Below, in pieces: positions 40,022 through 50,130 of a stretch of 64,000 nucleotides of DNA. The stretch spans positions 62,001 to 126,000 of the forward strand of contig JAIUPK010000006.1 of the NCBI GenBank assembly GCA_020160915.1. The letters are read 5' to 3'. The notes beneath the pieces are model-generated. The model searched no databases. It was not told where the DNA came from and saw only the letters and a program-made list of their open reading frames with translations. The position numbers were made by a program, and so were the translations under genes. Source of the stretch: Actinomycetota bacterium. Its GTDB lineage: Bacteria > Actinomycetota > Actinomycetes > Actinomycetales > Microbacteriaceae. The stretch's first letter is position 1. Each line of letters begins with the position of its first letter.

Positions 40022-40456
40022 TCAGGCCTGCTGTTCCGCGGCAGCCTCGGGCTCTGCGGTCGCGGCGGTCGGGTCCATCCACCCGAACTCGAGGTGGTTG
40101 CCGTCGGGGTCGGTGATCGGGCGCTGGTACATGAATCCGTAGTCCTCGACGGGGCCGGGCTCGGCTCCCCCGGCGGCGAGACCCGCAGCGATGGTGCGGT
40201 CCACGGCCTCGCGGCTGTCGAGGAAGATGATGGTCGCCGACACCGGGCTGACCTTGGGGTCGCCGAGCGGCAGGTCGGTGAGGGTCTGGAAGAACTCCCG
40301 CGTCATGATCATGAAGTAGCTGTGGTCCTCCTCGACCACGAAGCATGCCCCGTTGTGATCGGACATCGCGGGGTTGAAGGTGAAGCCGACCGCCGTGTAG
40401 AAGGCTTTCGCGCGATCCAGGTCGGTGACCGGCAGGCTGACGAACATCGAGGTCAT
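40022..40456 (-). CDS. VOC (glyoxalase/bleomycin resistance) family protein
   Basis: This 144-residue protein has one VOC domain: FVSLPVTDLDRAKAFYTAVG, then FQTLTDLPLGDPKVSPVSAT and a metal-type PDGNHLEFGWMDP end. The alanine/glutamate tail is dispensable. The substrate is unknown. It precedes HxlR in one unit. Confidence 0.9.
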   Translation of the reverse strand: MTSMFVSLPVTDLDRAKAFYTAVGFTFNPAMSDHNGACFVVEEDHSYFMIMTREFFQTLTDLPLGDPKVSPVSATIIFLDSREAVDRTIAAGLAAGGAEPGPVEDYGFMYQRPITDPDGNHLEFGWMDPTAATAEPEAAAEQQA

Positions 40457-40526
40457 GGGGTTTTCTCCTCAGCTGTGGTGGATGGCGTTAACACTTGCAA
40501 AAAACAAGTGCGGCGTCAAGAGGTCC

Positions 40527-41546
40527 CTAGCTCGCGACGTCGATGAGCACCTTGCCGACGGCTCCACCCTCGACGGCATCGTGCGCGGCCGCGGTGTCGG
40601 CGAGCGGGAACCGCGTCAACGGCAGGCCGTGCTCCTCGCCCACCTCGAGTGCGCCCGCGGCGGCGGCCGCGGTGACGTCGGCCGCCGCTGAAGCGAGCGC
40701 CGCGTGCCCCACGGTGTACAAGAGCACGTACTGCAGCCGGGCGTTGAGGCCCATGAATGCGCGCATGGGGATGGTGGCGGCATGCCCGCTGTTGGCGTAG
40801 ATCGCGACCGAGCCCCGCGTCGCGAGCACCGCACCCACCAGCTCGACGTTGCGGATGATGTCGACGTCGACCACGATGTCCACGCCGCCGGGAGCCAGGC
40901 TCCGGATGCCCGCCGCCGGGTCACCCGTCGTGTAGTCGATCACGTGGTCGGCGCCGGCGGCTCTCGCCAGTGCGGCCTTGCCCTCGCTCGACACCGTCGT
41001 GATCACGGTCGCGCCCGCCCACTTCGCGAGCTGGATCGCAGCGTGGCCCACGGCACCGGCGCCGCCGGTGACGAGCACGGTGCGCCCGGCGAGGGCGCCA
41101 GGCGCCAGGCGGGTCGGGCCATCCTCGTGCACGGTCAGCGCTCGGTGGGCCGTCATCGCGGGAACCCCGAGGCTCGCGCCGACGTCGAAGCTCACCGAGT
41201 CGGGCAGCCTCACGGCCTTATCGGCGACGACGACCGTGAACTCCTGCGCTGTGCCCTCGGGCGATTCGTGCTGGGCGAGGTAGATCCACACCCGGTCGCC
41301 GACCGCGAGCCCGGTGACCCCGCCTCCGAGTGCATCGACGACTCCCGCGCCGTCCTGGTCGGGTACGACGTCGCCAGCCAGTTCGCTCGGCCCGGTCTGC
41401 GCCGCGCGTCGCTTCCAGTCCGTCGGGTTGACGCCGCTGACGAGCATTCGCACCCGAACCTGGCCGGGCCCCGGCTCAGGGATGGCGCGGTCGACCAGCC
41501 TGAGCACGTCGGAGGTTCCGGTGCTGCTGTAGACGATCGATCTCAT
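40527..41546 (-). CDS. Zinc-type alcohol dehydrogenase / NADPH:quinone reductase
   Basis: This 339-residue MDR-family oxidoreductase has a GroES-like domain (residues 1-120, VSGVNPTDWKRRAAQ) and a Rossmann domain with LVTGGAGAVGHAAIQLAKWAG. No catalytic zinc cysteines are seen, so the quinone reductase/zeta-crystallin subgroup is likely. TACCAT lies 7 nt before the ATG. Confidence 0.9.
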   Translation of the reverse strand: MRSIVYSSTGTSDVLRLVDRAIPEPGPGQVRVRMLVSGVNPTDWKRRAAQTGPSELAGDVVPDQDGAGVVDALGGGVTGLAVGDRVWIYLAQHESPEGTAQEFTVVVADKAVRLPDSVSFDVGASLGVPAMTAHRALTVHEDGPTRLAPGALAGRTVLVTGGAGAVGHAAIQLAKWAGATVITTVSSEGKAALARAAGADHVIDYTTGDPAAGIRSLAPGGVDIVVDVDIIRNVELVGAVLATRGSVAIYANSGHAATIPMRAFMGLNARLQYVLLYTVGHAALASAAADVTAAAAAGALEVGEEHGLPLTRFPLADTAAAHDAVEGGAVGKVLIDVAS

Positions 41547-41627
41547 GAGTCCGATGGTACGACTCACGCAGCGAGACGGCGGCGGCCCGCCCGCGCTGCG
41601 CAACCGGTCTTGCGCTCTCCCGATCGA

Positions 41628-41644
41628 GGTTGTAACGTACAACC
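41628..41644. promoter_or_regulatory. Probable ArsR operator and promoter
   Basis: GGTTGTAACGTACAACC (41628-41644) has 7-bp inverted arms. A further half site, GGTTGTA, lies across the start codon. The promoter TTGCGC (41610), 17 nt, TAACGT (41633-41638) lies under the first palindrome, which suits autorepression. Confidence 0.65.
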
Positions 41645-41646
41645 AA

Positions 41647-41985
41647 ATGGTTGTAGATGAACTCACCGATGACGACGTGAACCGGATCTTCCGGGCTCTC
41701 GCCGACACCACACGACGCGACATCGTGCGCCGAACGCTCGTCGAGGAGATCTCGGTGTCGCAACTGGCAGACCTGTACGCGATGTCATTCGCGGCCGTTC
41801 AGAAGCACGTCGCAGTACTGGAGGAGGCGAGGCTGGTGACAAAGCACCCACGCGGTCGCGAGCGCCTGGTGCGCGGTAACCCGGAGCGCATCAACCAGGC
41901 TCAGCGCCTGCTCGACCAGTTCGAACAACTCTGGCGTTCGAGGATCGACCGCCTTGACATCCTGCTCGAAGAAGAATCCCACTAG
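41647..41985 (+). CDS. ArsR family transcriptional regulator
   Basis: This 112-residue winged helix shows RIFRALADTTRRDIVRRTL, a recognition helix MSFAAVQKHVAVLEEARLV and a wing KHPRGRERLVRGN. No metal cysteines are seen; regulators of this subgroup are usually paired with an SRPBCC gene, as here. The next gene starts 12 nt after its stop. Confidence 0.9.
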   Translation: MVVDELTDDDVNRIFRALADTTRRDIVRRTLVEEISVSQLADLYAMSFAAVQKHVAVLEEARLVTKHPRGRERLVRGNPERINQAQRLLDQFEQLWRSRIDRLDILLEEESH

Positions 41986-41997
41986 GAAGGGCGCACC

Positions 41998-42981
41998 ATG
42001 CCGATCACCTCAGTCGAGAAGAACCTCGACGACCTCACCATCACGATCGTCGCGGACTTCGCGGCGCCGCTCCGCCGACTCTGGGATGCCTACGCCGACC
42101 CCCGCCAGATCGAGCGCTTCTGGGGTCCGCCGACCTATCCCGCGACGTTCCTGCGGCACGACGTCGCGGTCGGTGGGCGCAGCGTCTACCGCATGACCGG
42201 CCCCACCGGCGACGAGCACTACGGCTGCTGGGAGTGGACGGGTGTCAACGCCCCGCACTCCTTCGAAGTCGTCGACTGGTTCGCGGATGCCACGGGCGCA
42301 CCGAACACCGACCTGCCCGGCACCCACGTGACCTTCGCCTTCGAGCCCACCGACAGCGGATCCCGCCTCACCACGACATCGCGCTTCGACTCGCTGGAGC
42401 AGCTCGAGCAGCTGCTCGCCATGCAGATGCTCGAGGGCACGAAGGAGGCCATGTCGCAGATCGATGCCGTGCTCGCCGACCTCGCCGCGTTCGCGAGCGA
42501 TCAGGCGGTGGAGGCCCAGATCCTCAGCGACACGCAGGTGCGGGTGGCCCGCGTCATCCGCGGCTCGGTCGATCAGGTCTGGCGCGCACACAACGATGCC
42601 GACCTCATGAAGCAGTGGCTGCTCGGCCCCGACGGCTGGACGATGCCGGTGTGCGAGATCGCCGCGAACGTCGGCGACAGCTACCGCTACGTCTGGGAGC
42701 CGGTCGGCGGCGGCGAGGGTTTCGGGTTCACCGGCGAGCTGCTCGAGAGCGAGCCGCCGTATCGCGCGGTCACCACCGAGGCGATGATCGGACTCGATGC
42801 ACCGGCGACGCTCAACGAGCTCACGCTGACCGCTGTTGAGGGCGGCACGCTGCTGTCGCTGATGATCACCTACGCGAACGCCGAGCAACGCGACGCGATC
42901 CTCGCCACCGGCATGACCGGCGGTATGGAGACGAGCTACGCCCGACTCGAGGGTCTGCTGGGGGCTGGCGTTCGGGCCTGA
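41998..42981 (+). CDS. Two-domain SRPBCC (AHSA1-like) protein
   Basis: This 327-residue protein has two consecutive AHSA1/START-like domains. Domain 1 (about 8-160) has DFAAPLRRLWDAYADPRQIERFWGP; domain 2 (about 170-320) has RVIRGSVDQVWRAHNDADLMKQWLLGPDG. Single-domain proteins are more common, so this is a fusion or duplication. It is likely a hydrophobic ligand binder partnered with the ArsR regulator. The length and content show no truncation. Confidence 0.9.
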   Translation: MPITSVEKNLDDLTITIVADFAAPLRRLWDAYADPRQIERFWGPPTYPATFLRHDVAVGGRSVYRMTGPTGDEHYGCWEWTGVNAPHSFEVVDWFADATGAPNTDLPGTHVTFAFEPTDSGSRLTTTSRFDSLEQLEQLLAMQMLEGTKEAMSQIDAVLADLAAFASDQAVEAQILSDTQVRVARVIRGSVDQVWRAHNDADLMKQWLLGPDGWTMPVCEIAANVGDSYRYVWEPVGGGEGFGFTGELLESEPPYRAVTTEAMIGLDAPATLNELTLTAVEGGTLLSLMITYANAEQRDAILATGMTGGMETSYARLEGLLGAGVRA

Positions 42982-42996
42982 ATGGCCTGCTGACCG

Positions 42997-43377
42997 TCAG
43001 CCGTCGAACTCGCGCCTCAGGTACCGTGGCGCCCGGCTGTACCAGCCGTCGGTGATCAACTCGACGAGCAGGTCGGGCGCCACGGCCGCGAGACGGAAGG
43101 CAACCTTCGGCTCGCTCCATCCCGTGGTCTGGCGAAGGAACACGTCCGGCCAGCCCTCCCGGTAGGCCAGCTTGTCCTCCTCGGAGGCGACCTTGACCAC
43201 GAACACCGGCTCCCGCTCGATGATCGCTCGGATATCCGCGGGCACGCTCGGCCACGGATGGGCCTCCCACGCGTACAGCCTGTTGCGCACGAACCAGGCC
43301 GCCCCACCCGTCGTCGCGCGCTCCTCGCTGCCGGGCAGCGTCGCGGCGATGGCACGGACATCCTCAAGCGACGGCAC
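42997..43377 (-). CDS. MmcQ/YjbR family protein
   Basis: This 126-residue protein resembles the MmcQ/YjbR family: EDVRAIAATLPGSEERATTG, VFVVKVASEEDKLAYREGWP, then DLLVELITDGWYSRAPRYL. The GTG is preceded by TACCGT at 6 nt. It is a diverged relative of the gene at 19079. Confidence 0.82.
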   Translation of the reverse strand: MPSLEDVRAIAATLPGSEERATTGGAAWFVRNRLYAWEAHPWPSVPADIRAIIEREPVFVVKVASEEDKLAYREGWPDVFLRQTTGWSEPKVAFRLAAVAPDLLVELITDGWYSRAPRYLRREFDG

Positions 43378-43413
43378 GCCTCCACGGTACCGTCTGGCTG
43401 TGACAGGGCCAGC

Positions 43414-45153
43414 TCAGACGGCGGCGTCGCCCGCCCGCCGCGCCTCCGCCTCGCCGGCGAGCAGCAGGTAGCTGCTGGCCGTCCACGAGTAGGCCCGGTC
43501 GCGCAGACCCGCGCCGGTGACCGCGTCGAAGTTCTCGGCGAACCCGGACTTCTCGCACAGCGCCCGGAATCGCGCACTCACGATGTCCGCGAGGTCGGCG
43601 AACCCGCTGGCGCGCAGCCCCGCCTCGATGAGCACGGTCGACGGCGCCCAGATGGGGCCGCGCCAGTAGCCGTCCGCCTCGTAGTGGGCGCTGCCCGGAA
43701 TCTCGGTGGCCGGGCCGAACTCGGTGAGGTGCCGCTCGATGCCGGCCGCGAGCTTCTGGCGCACATCCATCGGCAGACGCTCGCCGGCCACGACCGGCAG
43801 CAGGTTGAGCAGGCTCGTCGCCGTGCTCGTGCGACCGGATGTCGCGCCCACAGCCACGAAGTTCTCGCCGTCCCACAGCTGGCTCAACAGCGCCTCCCGG
43901 ATGCGCGCGGACTCGGCCGCCCACCGCGGCTCCGCGAGCCCCAGCTCCGTGGCGAGCCCGTCCAGCACATCGAGCTGTACCACCAGGAATGCGGCCAGAT
44001 CGGGCGACTCGATCACCCGATCCAGGTCGAAGGTGGTCGAGTTGTCCCAGCCCGAGTCGTTGCCGTGCTGGTAGTAGGGCAGGTCTCGACCGGACACGCG
44101 ACGGTAGTCGAGCCAGAACAGGCTCCAGCTGCTCAGCCGGTCATAGACCTCGCGTAATTCGGCCGGGTCGAAGTCGCGCTCCAGTCGCTCCCGCAGCTTC
44201 AGCAGAGCCCAACCGTGAATCGGCGGCTTCACGTAGTTGTACAGGATCTCCGAGTGGGTGATCGAGTCGGGTGGCGCCCCCGCGGCATCCTGGTGGTCGA
44301 AGGGCGCGAGGAACTGATCGAGTGCGCTGTCCGGCAGCCCGGGTGCCAGCGCGAGGGCGTTGAAGGCGTGATCCCAACTCCACACCTTGTCCATCCAGTG
44401 CTTCGACATCAGGATCGACTCCCGGCCGAGGTACCCGAGGGGGCGCACGGTGGCCGACCACAGCACGTAGGCCGCGAGAGCCGCGCCAGGGGTGCGCTCG
44501 CTGCGCCAGGGCGCGACCGCGGCCAGGTACTCCTCGAAGTCGCGAGCATTGCGTTCGACCAGTTCATCGAACGGGGCGGATGCCCGGTACGGGCCCACCG
44601 CGGCGGTGAACTCCTCGACGGCCACCTCCCACGCCGAGCCGTCGCCACCGGCAAGCACGGACCGCGCGGCGACACCGAGCGCGCCATCGCCCTCGACCAG
44701 CAGGGTTCCGGCGAGCGGCGTGATGCGGTACCGGCGCCCGGTCTCATACGACGTGAAGACGACGCTTGAGGTGCCGGGCTCGGTGAAGAGGTACGTGCCG
44801 GTGAACGGAGTGAGGCCGGCCGCGGCATCCGTGAATCGCATGCCGACGCCGGTTCCGCGCAGGCGCACCGTCTCGGTGCCATCGAAGGTCGCTTCGGCGC
44901 GCGCGGCACCGTCGACCCACGACAGCACCGACGGGCTCGCCTCGATCCGCGTGCTCACTCGTGCACCTTCGCGTTCGGGCAGGAGCCCGAGCACGGCGTG
45001 CATGCCGTTCTGATGCGAGACGAGGTGAAGGTCGTCCCGCCTGGTGTGGAGGGCGACCACCGGCGAGATGTCGAGCCACGATCCGCGCACCGAGAAGGGG
45101 ATCTCGGTGACATCGAACTGGTGGGCGCTGTGTCCGCGCGGTCGGTGGGTCAC
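43414..45153 (-). CDS. MGH1/GH63-like glycoside hydrolase
   Basis: This 579-residue protein has an N-terminal beta-sandwich (about 1-200) and an (alpha/alpha)6 toroid with WMDKVWSWDHAFNALAL, YYQHGNDSGWDNSTTF, ADGYWRGPIWAPSTVLIEAGL and AYSWTASSYLLL. Such proteins hydrolyse trehalose, glucosylglycerate or mannosylglycerate-like compatible solutes. The acid D/E residues in WDHAFN and in NDSGWDNST are probably catalytic. Its GTG directly follows the CitE-like stop, so it sits at the end of the leucine operon for no obvious pathway reason. Confidence 0.85.
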   Translation of the reverse strand: MTHRPRGHSAHQFDVTEIPFSVRGSWLDISPVVALHTRRDDLHLVSHQNGMHAVLGLLPEREGARVSTRIEASPSVLSWVDGAARAEATFDGTETVRLRGTGVGMRFTDAAAGLTPFTGTYLFTEPGTSSVVFTSYETGRRYRITPLAGTLLVEGDGALGVAARSVLAGGDGSAWEVAVEEFTAAVGPYRASAPFDELVERNARDFEEYLAAVAPWRSERTPGAALAAYVLWSATVRPLGYLGRESILMSKHWMDKVWSWDHAFNALALAPGLPDSALDQFLAPFDHQDAAGAPPDSITHSEILYNYVKPPIHGWALLKLRERLERDFDPAELREVYDRLSSWSLFWLDYRRVSGRDLPYYQHGNDSGWDNSTTFDLDRVIESPDLAAFLVVQLDVLDGLATELGLAEPRWAAESARIREALLSQLWDGENFVAVGATSGRTSTATSLLNLLPVVAGERLPMDVRQKLAAGIERHLTEFGPATEIPGSAHYEADGYWRGPIWAPSTVLIEAGLRASGFADLADIVSARFRALCEKSGFAENFDAVTGAGLRDRAYSWTASSYLLLAGEAEARRAGDAAV

Positions 45154-45951
45154 CTAGCCCCGCCGTTCAAGGATGCGTCGCGCCTGCTTGAGCACGGGTT
45201 CGTCAACCATGCGTCCCTCGAACGCGAACACGCCAGCGGAGATCTCCGCCGCCGCGAGCACCCGCTCAGCCCAGGCGACGGCCTCGACGGACGAGCGGTA
45301 AGCCTCCCGCACGGTCTCGACCTGGGAGGGGTGGATGCACGCCGTTCCGATGAAACCCGACGCGGCGCCGTCCTCCGCTTCGTCTCGTAACCCGGCCAGG
45401 TCGGCGATGTCGAGGTGGACTGCGTCGTACGCCTGTTTACCGGCAGCGGCAGCGGCGACGAGCACCCGCGCCCTGGCGTAGCGGGCGACATCGCGATACC
45501 GTCCGTCGAGTGTTCGGCTCGAACGACCCCCGAGTGCGGCGACGAGGTCTTCAGCCCCCCACATGAGAGCAATCACGGGTGTCTGCTCGGCGAGCGCAAA
45601 CGCGTTCTCGACGCCGATCGGTGTTTCGCAGATGGGAATGACGCTGTATTCCGCGAGGGCCTCAAGGTCGGCAACGCGCTCTGCCTTCGCGAGCATGATC
45701 GTACGGAACCCGCTCGACGCGACTGCCTCGAGATCGCGCGCGAACTCCTCGGTGCTCGCCGCATTCACACGCACGACCGTGCGGTCCGGGTCGAGATCGG
45801 ATGCCGCGACCGCCACCCGCGCAGCCTGCTTGTCGCTCGGCGCAACACCATCCTCGAGGTCGAGGATCACGGCATCCGCGGCCATCGCGGCCTTGCCGAA
45901 CCGATCCGGGCGGTCCCCTGGGCAGAAGAGGATGGCGGGCCCGAGCACCAC
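45154..45951 (-). CDS. CitE-like / HpcH-type CoA-ester lyase
   Basis: This 265-residue TIM-barrel lyase of the CitE/HpcH family has ILFCPGDRPDRFGKAAMAAD, ILDLEDGV (metal site), RVNAAST, and TPIGVENAFALAEQ. Beside a carboxylase pair and MaoC it parallels mycobacterial Rv2498c, reported as a beta-hydroxyacyl-CoA lyase acting on (R)-HMG-CoA and citramalyl-CoA in leucine and itaconate breakdown. That role here is inferred from context. It has a GTG start next to the MaoC stop. Confidence 0.87.
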   Translation of the reverse strand: MVLGPAILFCPGDRPDRFGKAAMAADAVILDLEDGVAPSDKQAARVAVAASDLDPDRTVVRVNAASTEEFARDLEAVASSGFRTIMLAKAERVADLEALAEYSVIPICETPIGVENAFALAEQTPVIALMWGAEDLVAALGGRSSRTLDGRYRDVARYARARVLVAAAAAGKQAYDAVHLDIADLAGLRDEAEDGAASGFIGTACIHPSQVETVREAYRSSVEAVAWAERVLAAAEISAGVFAFEGRMVDEPVLKQARRILERRG

Positions 45952-45952
45952 C

Positions 45953-46432
45953 TCAGCGCTCCTCGGGCGCGCAGAGCATCAAGACGTTCCTGGTCGCCAC
46001 GGCGACGACCTCGCCATTCTGATTGCGAGCGGTGTGCTCGAGGGTCACAATTCCCTGGCCGGGCCGACTCTCCGACAGCCGCTTGGCGATCACCACCGAC
46101 TCGGAAGTCATCGTGTCCCCGTGCCGCATCGGGTGAGGGAACCGCGCGTTGTCGATGCCGAGGTTTGCCACGATCGTGCCCTGCGTCAACTGAGCCACGG
46201 ACGTCCCGACGAGAGTCGATAGAGTGAACATGCTGTTGACGAGCCGCTCCCCGAACTCAGTTGTGCGTGCCCATTCTGCGTCGAGATGCAGCGACTGCGT
46301 GTTCATCGTCAGGGTGGTGAACAGCACGTTGTCGGCTTCGGTCACGGTGCGCGACGGGCTGTGCACGTAGGTGACGCCGAGCTCGAACTCCTCGTAGTAC
46401 AGGCCGCGCTGCACGATTCGTTTCTCCGTCAT
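45953..46432 (-). CDS. MaoC-like enoyl-CoA hydratase
   Basis: This 159-residue hot-dog fold protein shows [24 protein letters not shown], then [20 protein letters not shown], the MaoC hydratase pattern with the aspartate and histidine in a DxxxxNxxH-like arrangement ([17 protein letters not shown]). In the mycobacterial leucine locus a MaoC protein (Rv2499c) plays methylglutaconyl-CoA hydratase. The ATG overlaps the upstream carboxylase stop by 4 nt. Confidence 0.88.
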   Translation of the reverse strand: MTEKRIVQRGLYYEEFELGVTYVHSPSRTVTEADNVLFTTLTMNTQSLHLDAEWARTTEFGERLVNSMFTLSTLVGTSVAQLTQGTIVANLGIDNARFPHPMRHGDTMTSESVVIAKRLSESRPGQGIVTLEHTARNQNGEVVAVATRNVLMLCAPEER

Positions 46433-48441
46433 GGCCTCTCCTCCGGCAGCACCCGCGCTTCTTCCACCGGCACGATCGTTGCCACAATCTGGTCGCCGGC
46501 GACCTGCGAGCCGAGCGCAACCCGCAGGGATACGCTACCGGCGACCGGCGCGCGCAACACGTGCTCCATCTTCATCGCCTCGACGATCGCGATCGGTGCG
46601 CCTGCGTCGACCACCTGCCCATCCGCAACGGAGATCGCCACCACGGCGCCCGGCAGTGGCGACCGCAGCTCTGGATCGGCGTCACCATCATTCGACTCCC
46701 CTCGCGCGCCGCGAGTCTCGAGAAGGGTCCAGCTCACCCCCTGAGACGAGAGACAGAGCTCATCAGCGCCCGACTCCGCGAAGACCCAGGTGGCGGATGC
46801 CTCGCCAATCGTCACGCGCGCCCGGCACCCGCGCAGCACAACAGAGCCGTCCCGCAGGTCCCCGTCGTCGACGCGCACCCGCAGGTGCGACGGCGATCCC
46901 CACACGCGAACCGTCGCGGACACCTCGCCCGGCACCGAACGCATCCGGTAGACACTGGGTGCGGCTGCGCCCATCCGCCACCCGTTGGGCGTCGTCCACA
47001 GCCCGGTCTCGCTGGCCCGCCATCCGTCAGCGTGGCGAATCATGGCCGCGGTCGCCAACACATCCGGGCCCGGCTCGGCGAAGGCCATATCGGGCAGGAT
47101 GCGGCCGATCAGCTCGGTATCGAGGTCGCCGCTCTCGACCGCGGGTGCGCTCAACAGCAGCCCGAGAAACTCGACGTTCGTACCGACGCCGAGCACTACC
47201 GTGTCGCGCAGGGCAGCCCGCAGTCTCTGAAGAGCGGATGCCCGGTCCGGCGCCCACGCGATGACCTTCGCCAGCATCGGGTCGTAGTCGGACGAGACCA
47301 CAAGCCCGGGCACGAGAGCGCTGTCGACCCGGATGCCCGCGGCAGTCGGCTCCTGCAGCTCGAGCACCGTGCCGCCCGTGGGGAGGAACCCTCGCGCCGG
47401 GTCCTCCGCGTAGACGCGGGCCTCAACCGCGTGGCCGGTCAACTCGACGTCGCGCTGCGCGAAGTCGAGCGGCTCGCCGGCGGCAATGCGCAGTTGCCAC
47501 TCCACGAGGTCGATCCCCGTCACCAACTCGGTCACAGGGTGCTCGACCTGCAGGCGCGTATTCATCTCGATGAAGAAGAACTCATCGGGAGCGTCGGCCG
47601 AGACGATGAATTCCACGGTGCCCGCACCCAGGTAGCCCACGCTGCGCGCGCTCTCGCACGCGGCCTCCCCGATTCGTTCTCGCGTTGTCTCGTCGATCAG
47701 CGGCGACGGGGCTTCCTCGATGACCTTCTGGTGCCGTCGCTGCAGCGAGCACTCACGCTCGCCCAGATGCACGACGTTGCCGTGGCCATCGGCGAGAACC
47801 TGCACCTCGATGTGCCGCGGTCGGGCGAGGAAGCGCTCGATGAAGAGGGTGTCGTCGCCGAACGACGACTGTGCCTCGCGGCGGGCGGCGGCGAGCGCAT
47901 CCTCGAGTTCCTCGGGGGCCCACACGACATGCATGCCCTTGCCGCCACCACCGGCTGACGGCTTGATGAGCGCGGGGAATCCGATCTCTAACGCGGCCTG
48001 CTTGAGCTCGCTATCGGTGAGGCCAGCACGCGCGATTCCTGGAACGACCGGCACACCGCGCGCGGTCACCTGGGTCTTGGCGCGGATCTTGTCGCCCATG
48101 ATCTCGAGGGCGTCGATGCCAGGGCCGATGAAGACGATCCCCGCGGCCGCACAGGCGGCCGCGAACTGCGCGTTTTCGGCGAGGAACCCGTAGCCGGGAT
48201 GGATTGCTTGTGCCCCGCTCTCAACAGCTGCTCGAACGATCCGGTCGATGTTGAGGTAACTGTCGGCCGCGCTCGCGCGACCGATGCGCACGGCTACGTC
48301 GGCCAGCGAGACGTGGCGAGCCGCGGCATCCGCGTCACTGTAGACGGCGACGGAACGAATGCCGAGAGTGCGAAGGGTCGCGATGATGCGACACGCGATC
48401 TCGCCGCGGTTGGCAATCAGTACGGTGTCGAACACGGTCAC
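46429..48441 (-). CDS. Acyl-CoA carboxylase alpha subunit (methylcrotonyl-CoA type)
   Basis: This biotin-dependent carboxylase has 670 residues. A biotin carboxylase domain (about 1-450: [42 protein letters not shown]) is followed by a middle domain and a C-terminal biotinyl domain with EAMKMEH. The GTG at 48441 overlaps the stop of the beta subunit gene (GTGA). It corresponds to AccA1, with AccD1 upstream, of the leucine locus. Confidence 0.93.
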   Translation of the reverse strand: MTVFDTVLIANRGEIACRIIATLRTLGIRSVAVYSDADAAARHVSLADVAVRIGRASAADSYLNIDRIVRAAVESGAQAIHPGYGFLAENAQFAAACAAAGIVFIGPGIDALEIMGDKIRAKTQVTARGVPVVPGIARAGLTDSELKQAALEIGFPALIKPSAGGGGKGMHVVWAPEELEDALAAARREAQSSFGDDTLFIERFLARPRHIEVQVLADGHGNVVHLGERECSLQRRHQKVIEEAPSPLIDETTRERIGEAACESARSVGYLGAGTVEFIVSADAPDEFFFIEMNTRLQVEHPVTELVTGIDLVEWQLRIAAGEPLDFAQRDVELTGHAVEARVYAEDPARGFLPTGGTVLELQEPTAAGIRVDSALVPGLVVSSDYDPMLAKVIAWAPDRASALQRLRAALRDTVVLGVGTNVEFLGLLLSAPAVESGDLDTELIGRILPDMAFAEPGPDVLATAAMIRHADGWRASETGLWTTPNGWRMGAAAPSVYRMRSVPGEVSATVRVWGSPSHLRVRVDDGDLRDGSVVLRGCRARVTIGEASATWVFAESGADELCLSSQGVSWTLLETRGARGESNDGDADPELRSPLPGAVVAISVADGQVVDAGAPIAIVEAMKMEHVLRAPVAGSVSLRVALGSQVAGDQIVATIVPVEEARVLPEERP

Positions 48442-50045
48442 ATCCTGAAGACGCCGTAGGAGATGTCGGCCAGCGGGGCTCGCGAGCAGACCTCTAGCGA
48501 CAGCCCGAGAACGGTGCGGGTGTCGACAGGGTCGATGATGCCGTCGTCCCAGAGTCGGGCGGTCGAGTAGTAGGGGTTGCCCTGGCGCTCGTACTGCTCG
48601 CGCAGGGTTTGAGTGAAGGTCGCCTCGTCTTCGGCGCTCCACGTCTCACCCTTGGCGTCGAGCTGATCGCGGCGGATCGTCGACAGCACGGCCGCAGCCT
48701 GAGGGCCACCCATGACCGAGATTCGGCTGGCGGGCCACATCCACAAGAAGCGTGGCGAGTACGACCGACCGCTCATCGAGTAGTTGCCGGCACCGAACGA
48801 GCCGCCGATGACGACCGTGAGTTTGGGCACGCGCGCCGACGCGACAGCATTGACCATCTTCGCGCCGTGCTTCGCGATTCCGCCCGCTTCGTACTCGCGA
48901 CCGACCATGAAGCCGGTGATGTTCTGCAGGAAGACCAGGGGTGTCTTGCGCTGATCGCACAGCTCGATGAAGTGCGCGCCCTTGAGGGCGGACTCGCTGA
49001 AGAGCACGCCATTGTTCGCGATGATCCCGACTGGATGCCCGTGGATGCGCGCGAACCCCGTGACGAGGGTCTGGCCGTATTCGGCCTTGAACTCGTGGAA
49101 CTCGCTTCCGTCAACGATGCGCGCGATCACCTCGCGCACGTCGTAGGCGACGTGGAGCTCGGGAGGGACAACTCCGTACAGCTCGGCAGGATTGACCGTC
49201 GGCTCGGTCACCGGGCTGAGCTCGTAGGGCCTCGGCGCGGGCGGCGGCAGCTGCGCGATGATGTCTCGCACGATGTCGAGAGCGTGCTCGTCATTCTCGG
49301 CAAGATGGTCGGTGACGCCAGACAGTCGCGAGTGAGTGACGCCGCCACCGAGGTCCTCGGCGGACACGACCTCACCGGTTGCCGCCTTCACCAGCGGAGG
49401 GCCGCCAAGGAAGATCGTTCCCTGATTGCGAACGATCACGGTCTCGTCACTCATTGCGGGCATGTAGGCGCCGCCGGCCGTGCTCGACCCGAGGACCGCC
49501 GAGATCTGCGCGATGCCGCGGGCCGACATCCGTGATTGGTTGTAGAAGATGCGGCCGAAGTGCTCCCGATCCGGAAATACGTCGTCCTGAAGCGGCAAGT
49601 ACGCGCCGCCGGAGTCGACGAGGTAGATGCACGGCAGCAGGTTCTCGCTGGCGATCTCCTGCGCACGCAGGTGCTTCTTGACGGTCATCGGGTAGTACGA
49701 GCCGCCCTTCACAGTGGCGTCGTTGCACACGATCATGCAGAGCCGACCGCTCACGAGCCCGATGCCCGTGATGATGCCCGCGCCGGGGCTCTCGTCGTCG
49801 TACATCCCGTACGCCGCGAGCGCACCCACCTCGAGAAACGGGCTGCCGCGGTCGAGGAGGTAGTCAATCCGGTCACGGGGAAGGAGCTTTCCCCGCGCGC
49901 TGTGCCGGTTGCGGGATGCTTCGGAGCCCCCGCGTCCGACGCGCTCAAGGCGCTCCCGGAGCTCACTGACCAGGGCACGTTGAGAGGCATCGTTCGCGAC
50001 GAAATCGTCGCTGTGCGGGCGGGCCCCCGTCGCAAGCGTCTCCAT
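48438..50045 (-). CDS. Acyl-CoA carboxylase beta subunit (methylcrotonyl-CoA type)
   Basis: This carboxyltransferase subunit has 535 residues. It includes [40 protein letters not shown] and [20 protein letters not shown], as in MccB/AccD1. With the alpha subunit it carboxylates 3-methylcrotonyl-CoA in leucine degradation (family assignment; substrate inferred from the operon). The start has an AGATGAGG ribosome-binding site. The upstream sequence holds the TetR operators. Confidence 0.92.
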   Translation of the reverse strand: METLATGARPHSDDFVANDASQRALVSELRERLERVGRGGSEASRNRHSARGKLLPRDRIDYLLDRGSPFLEVGALAAYGMYDDESPGAGIITGIGLVSGRLCMIVCNDATVKGGSYYPMTVKKHLRAQEIASENLLPCIYLVDSGGAYLPLQDDVFPDREHFGRIFYNQSRMSARGIAQISAVLGSSTAGGAYMPAMSDETVIVRNQGTIFLGGPPLVKAATGEVVSAEDLGGGVTHSRLSGVTDHLAENDEHALDIVRDIIAQLPPPAPRPYELSPVTEPTVNPAELYGVVPPELHVAYDVREVIARIVDGSEFHEFKAEYGQTLVTGFARIHGHPVGIIANNGVLFSESALKGAHFIELCDQRKTPLVFLQNITGFMVGREYEAGGIAKHGAKMVNAVASARVPKLTVVIGGSFGAGNYSMSGRSYSPRFLWMWPASRISVMGGPQAAAVLSTIRRDQLDAKGETWSAEDEATFTQTLREQYERQGNPYYSTARLWDDGIIDPVDTRTVLGLSLEVCSRAPLADISYGVFRM

Positions 50046-50060
50046 CGCGCCTCATCTCAG

Positions 50061-50099
50061 TTAGTGTGCGCTAATCCAGTTTAGGTTAGCGAGCGTTAA
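50061..50099. promoter_or_regulatory. Two TetR-type operators between divergent genes
   Basis: TTAGTGTGCGCTAA (50061-50074) and TTAGCGAGCGTTAA (50086-50099) fit TTAGYGNNCRYTAA and lie 25 bp apart. A minus-strand -10 TAAACT lies between them (50078-50083). On the plus strand the -35 TTAACT (50096) overlaps the second site, and TACCAT lies 6 nt before the TetR ATG. Confidence 0.75.
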
Positions 50100-50130
50100 C
50101 TGAATTGTCCAGAATCGGTACCATGGGGTC

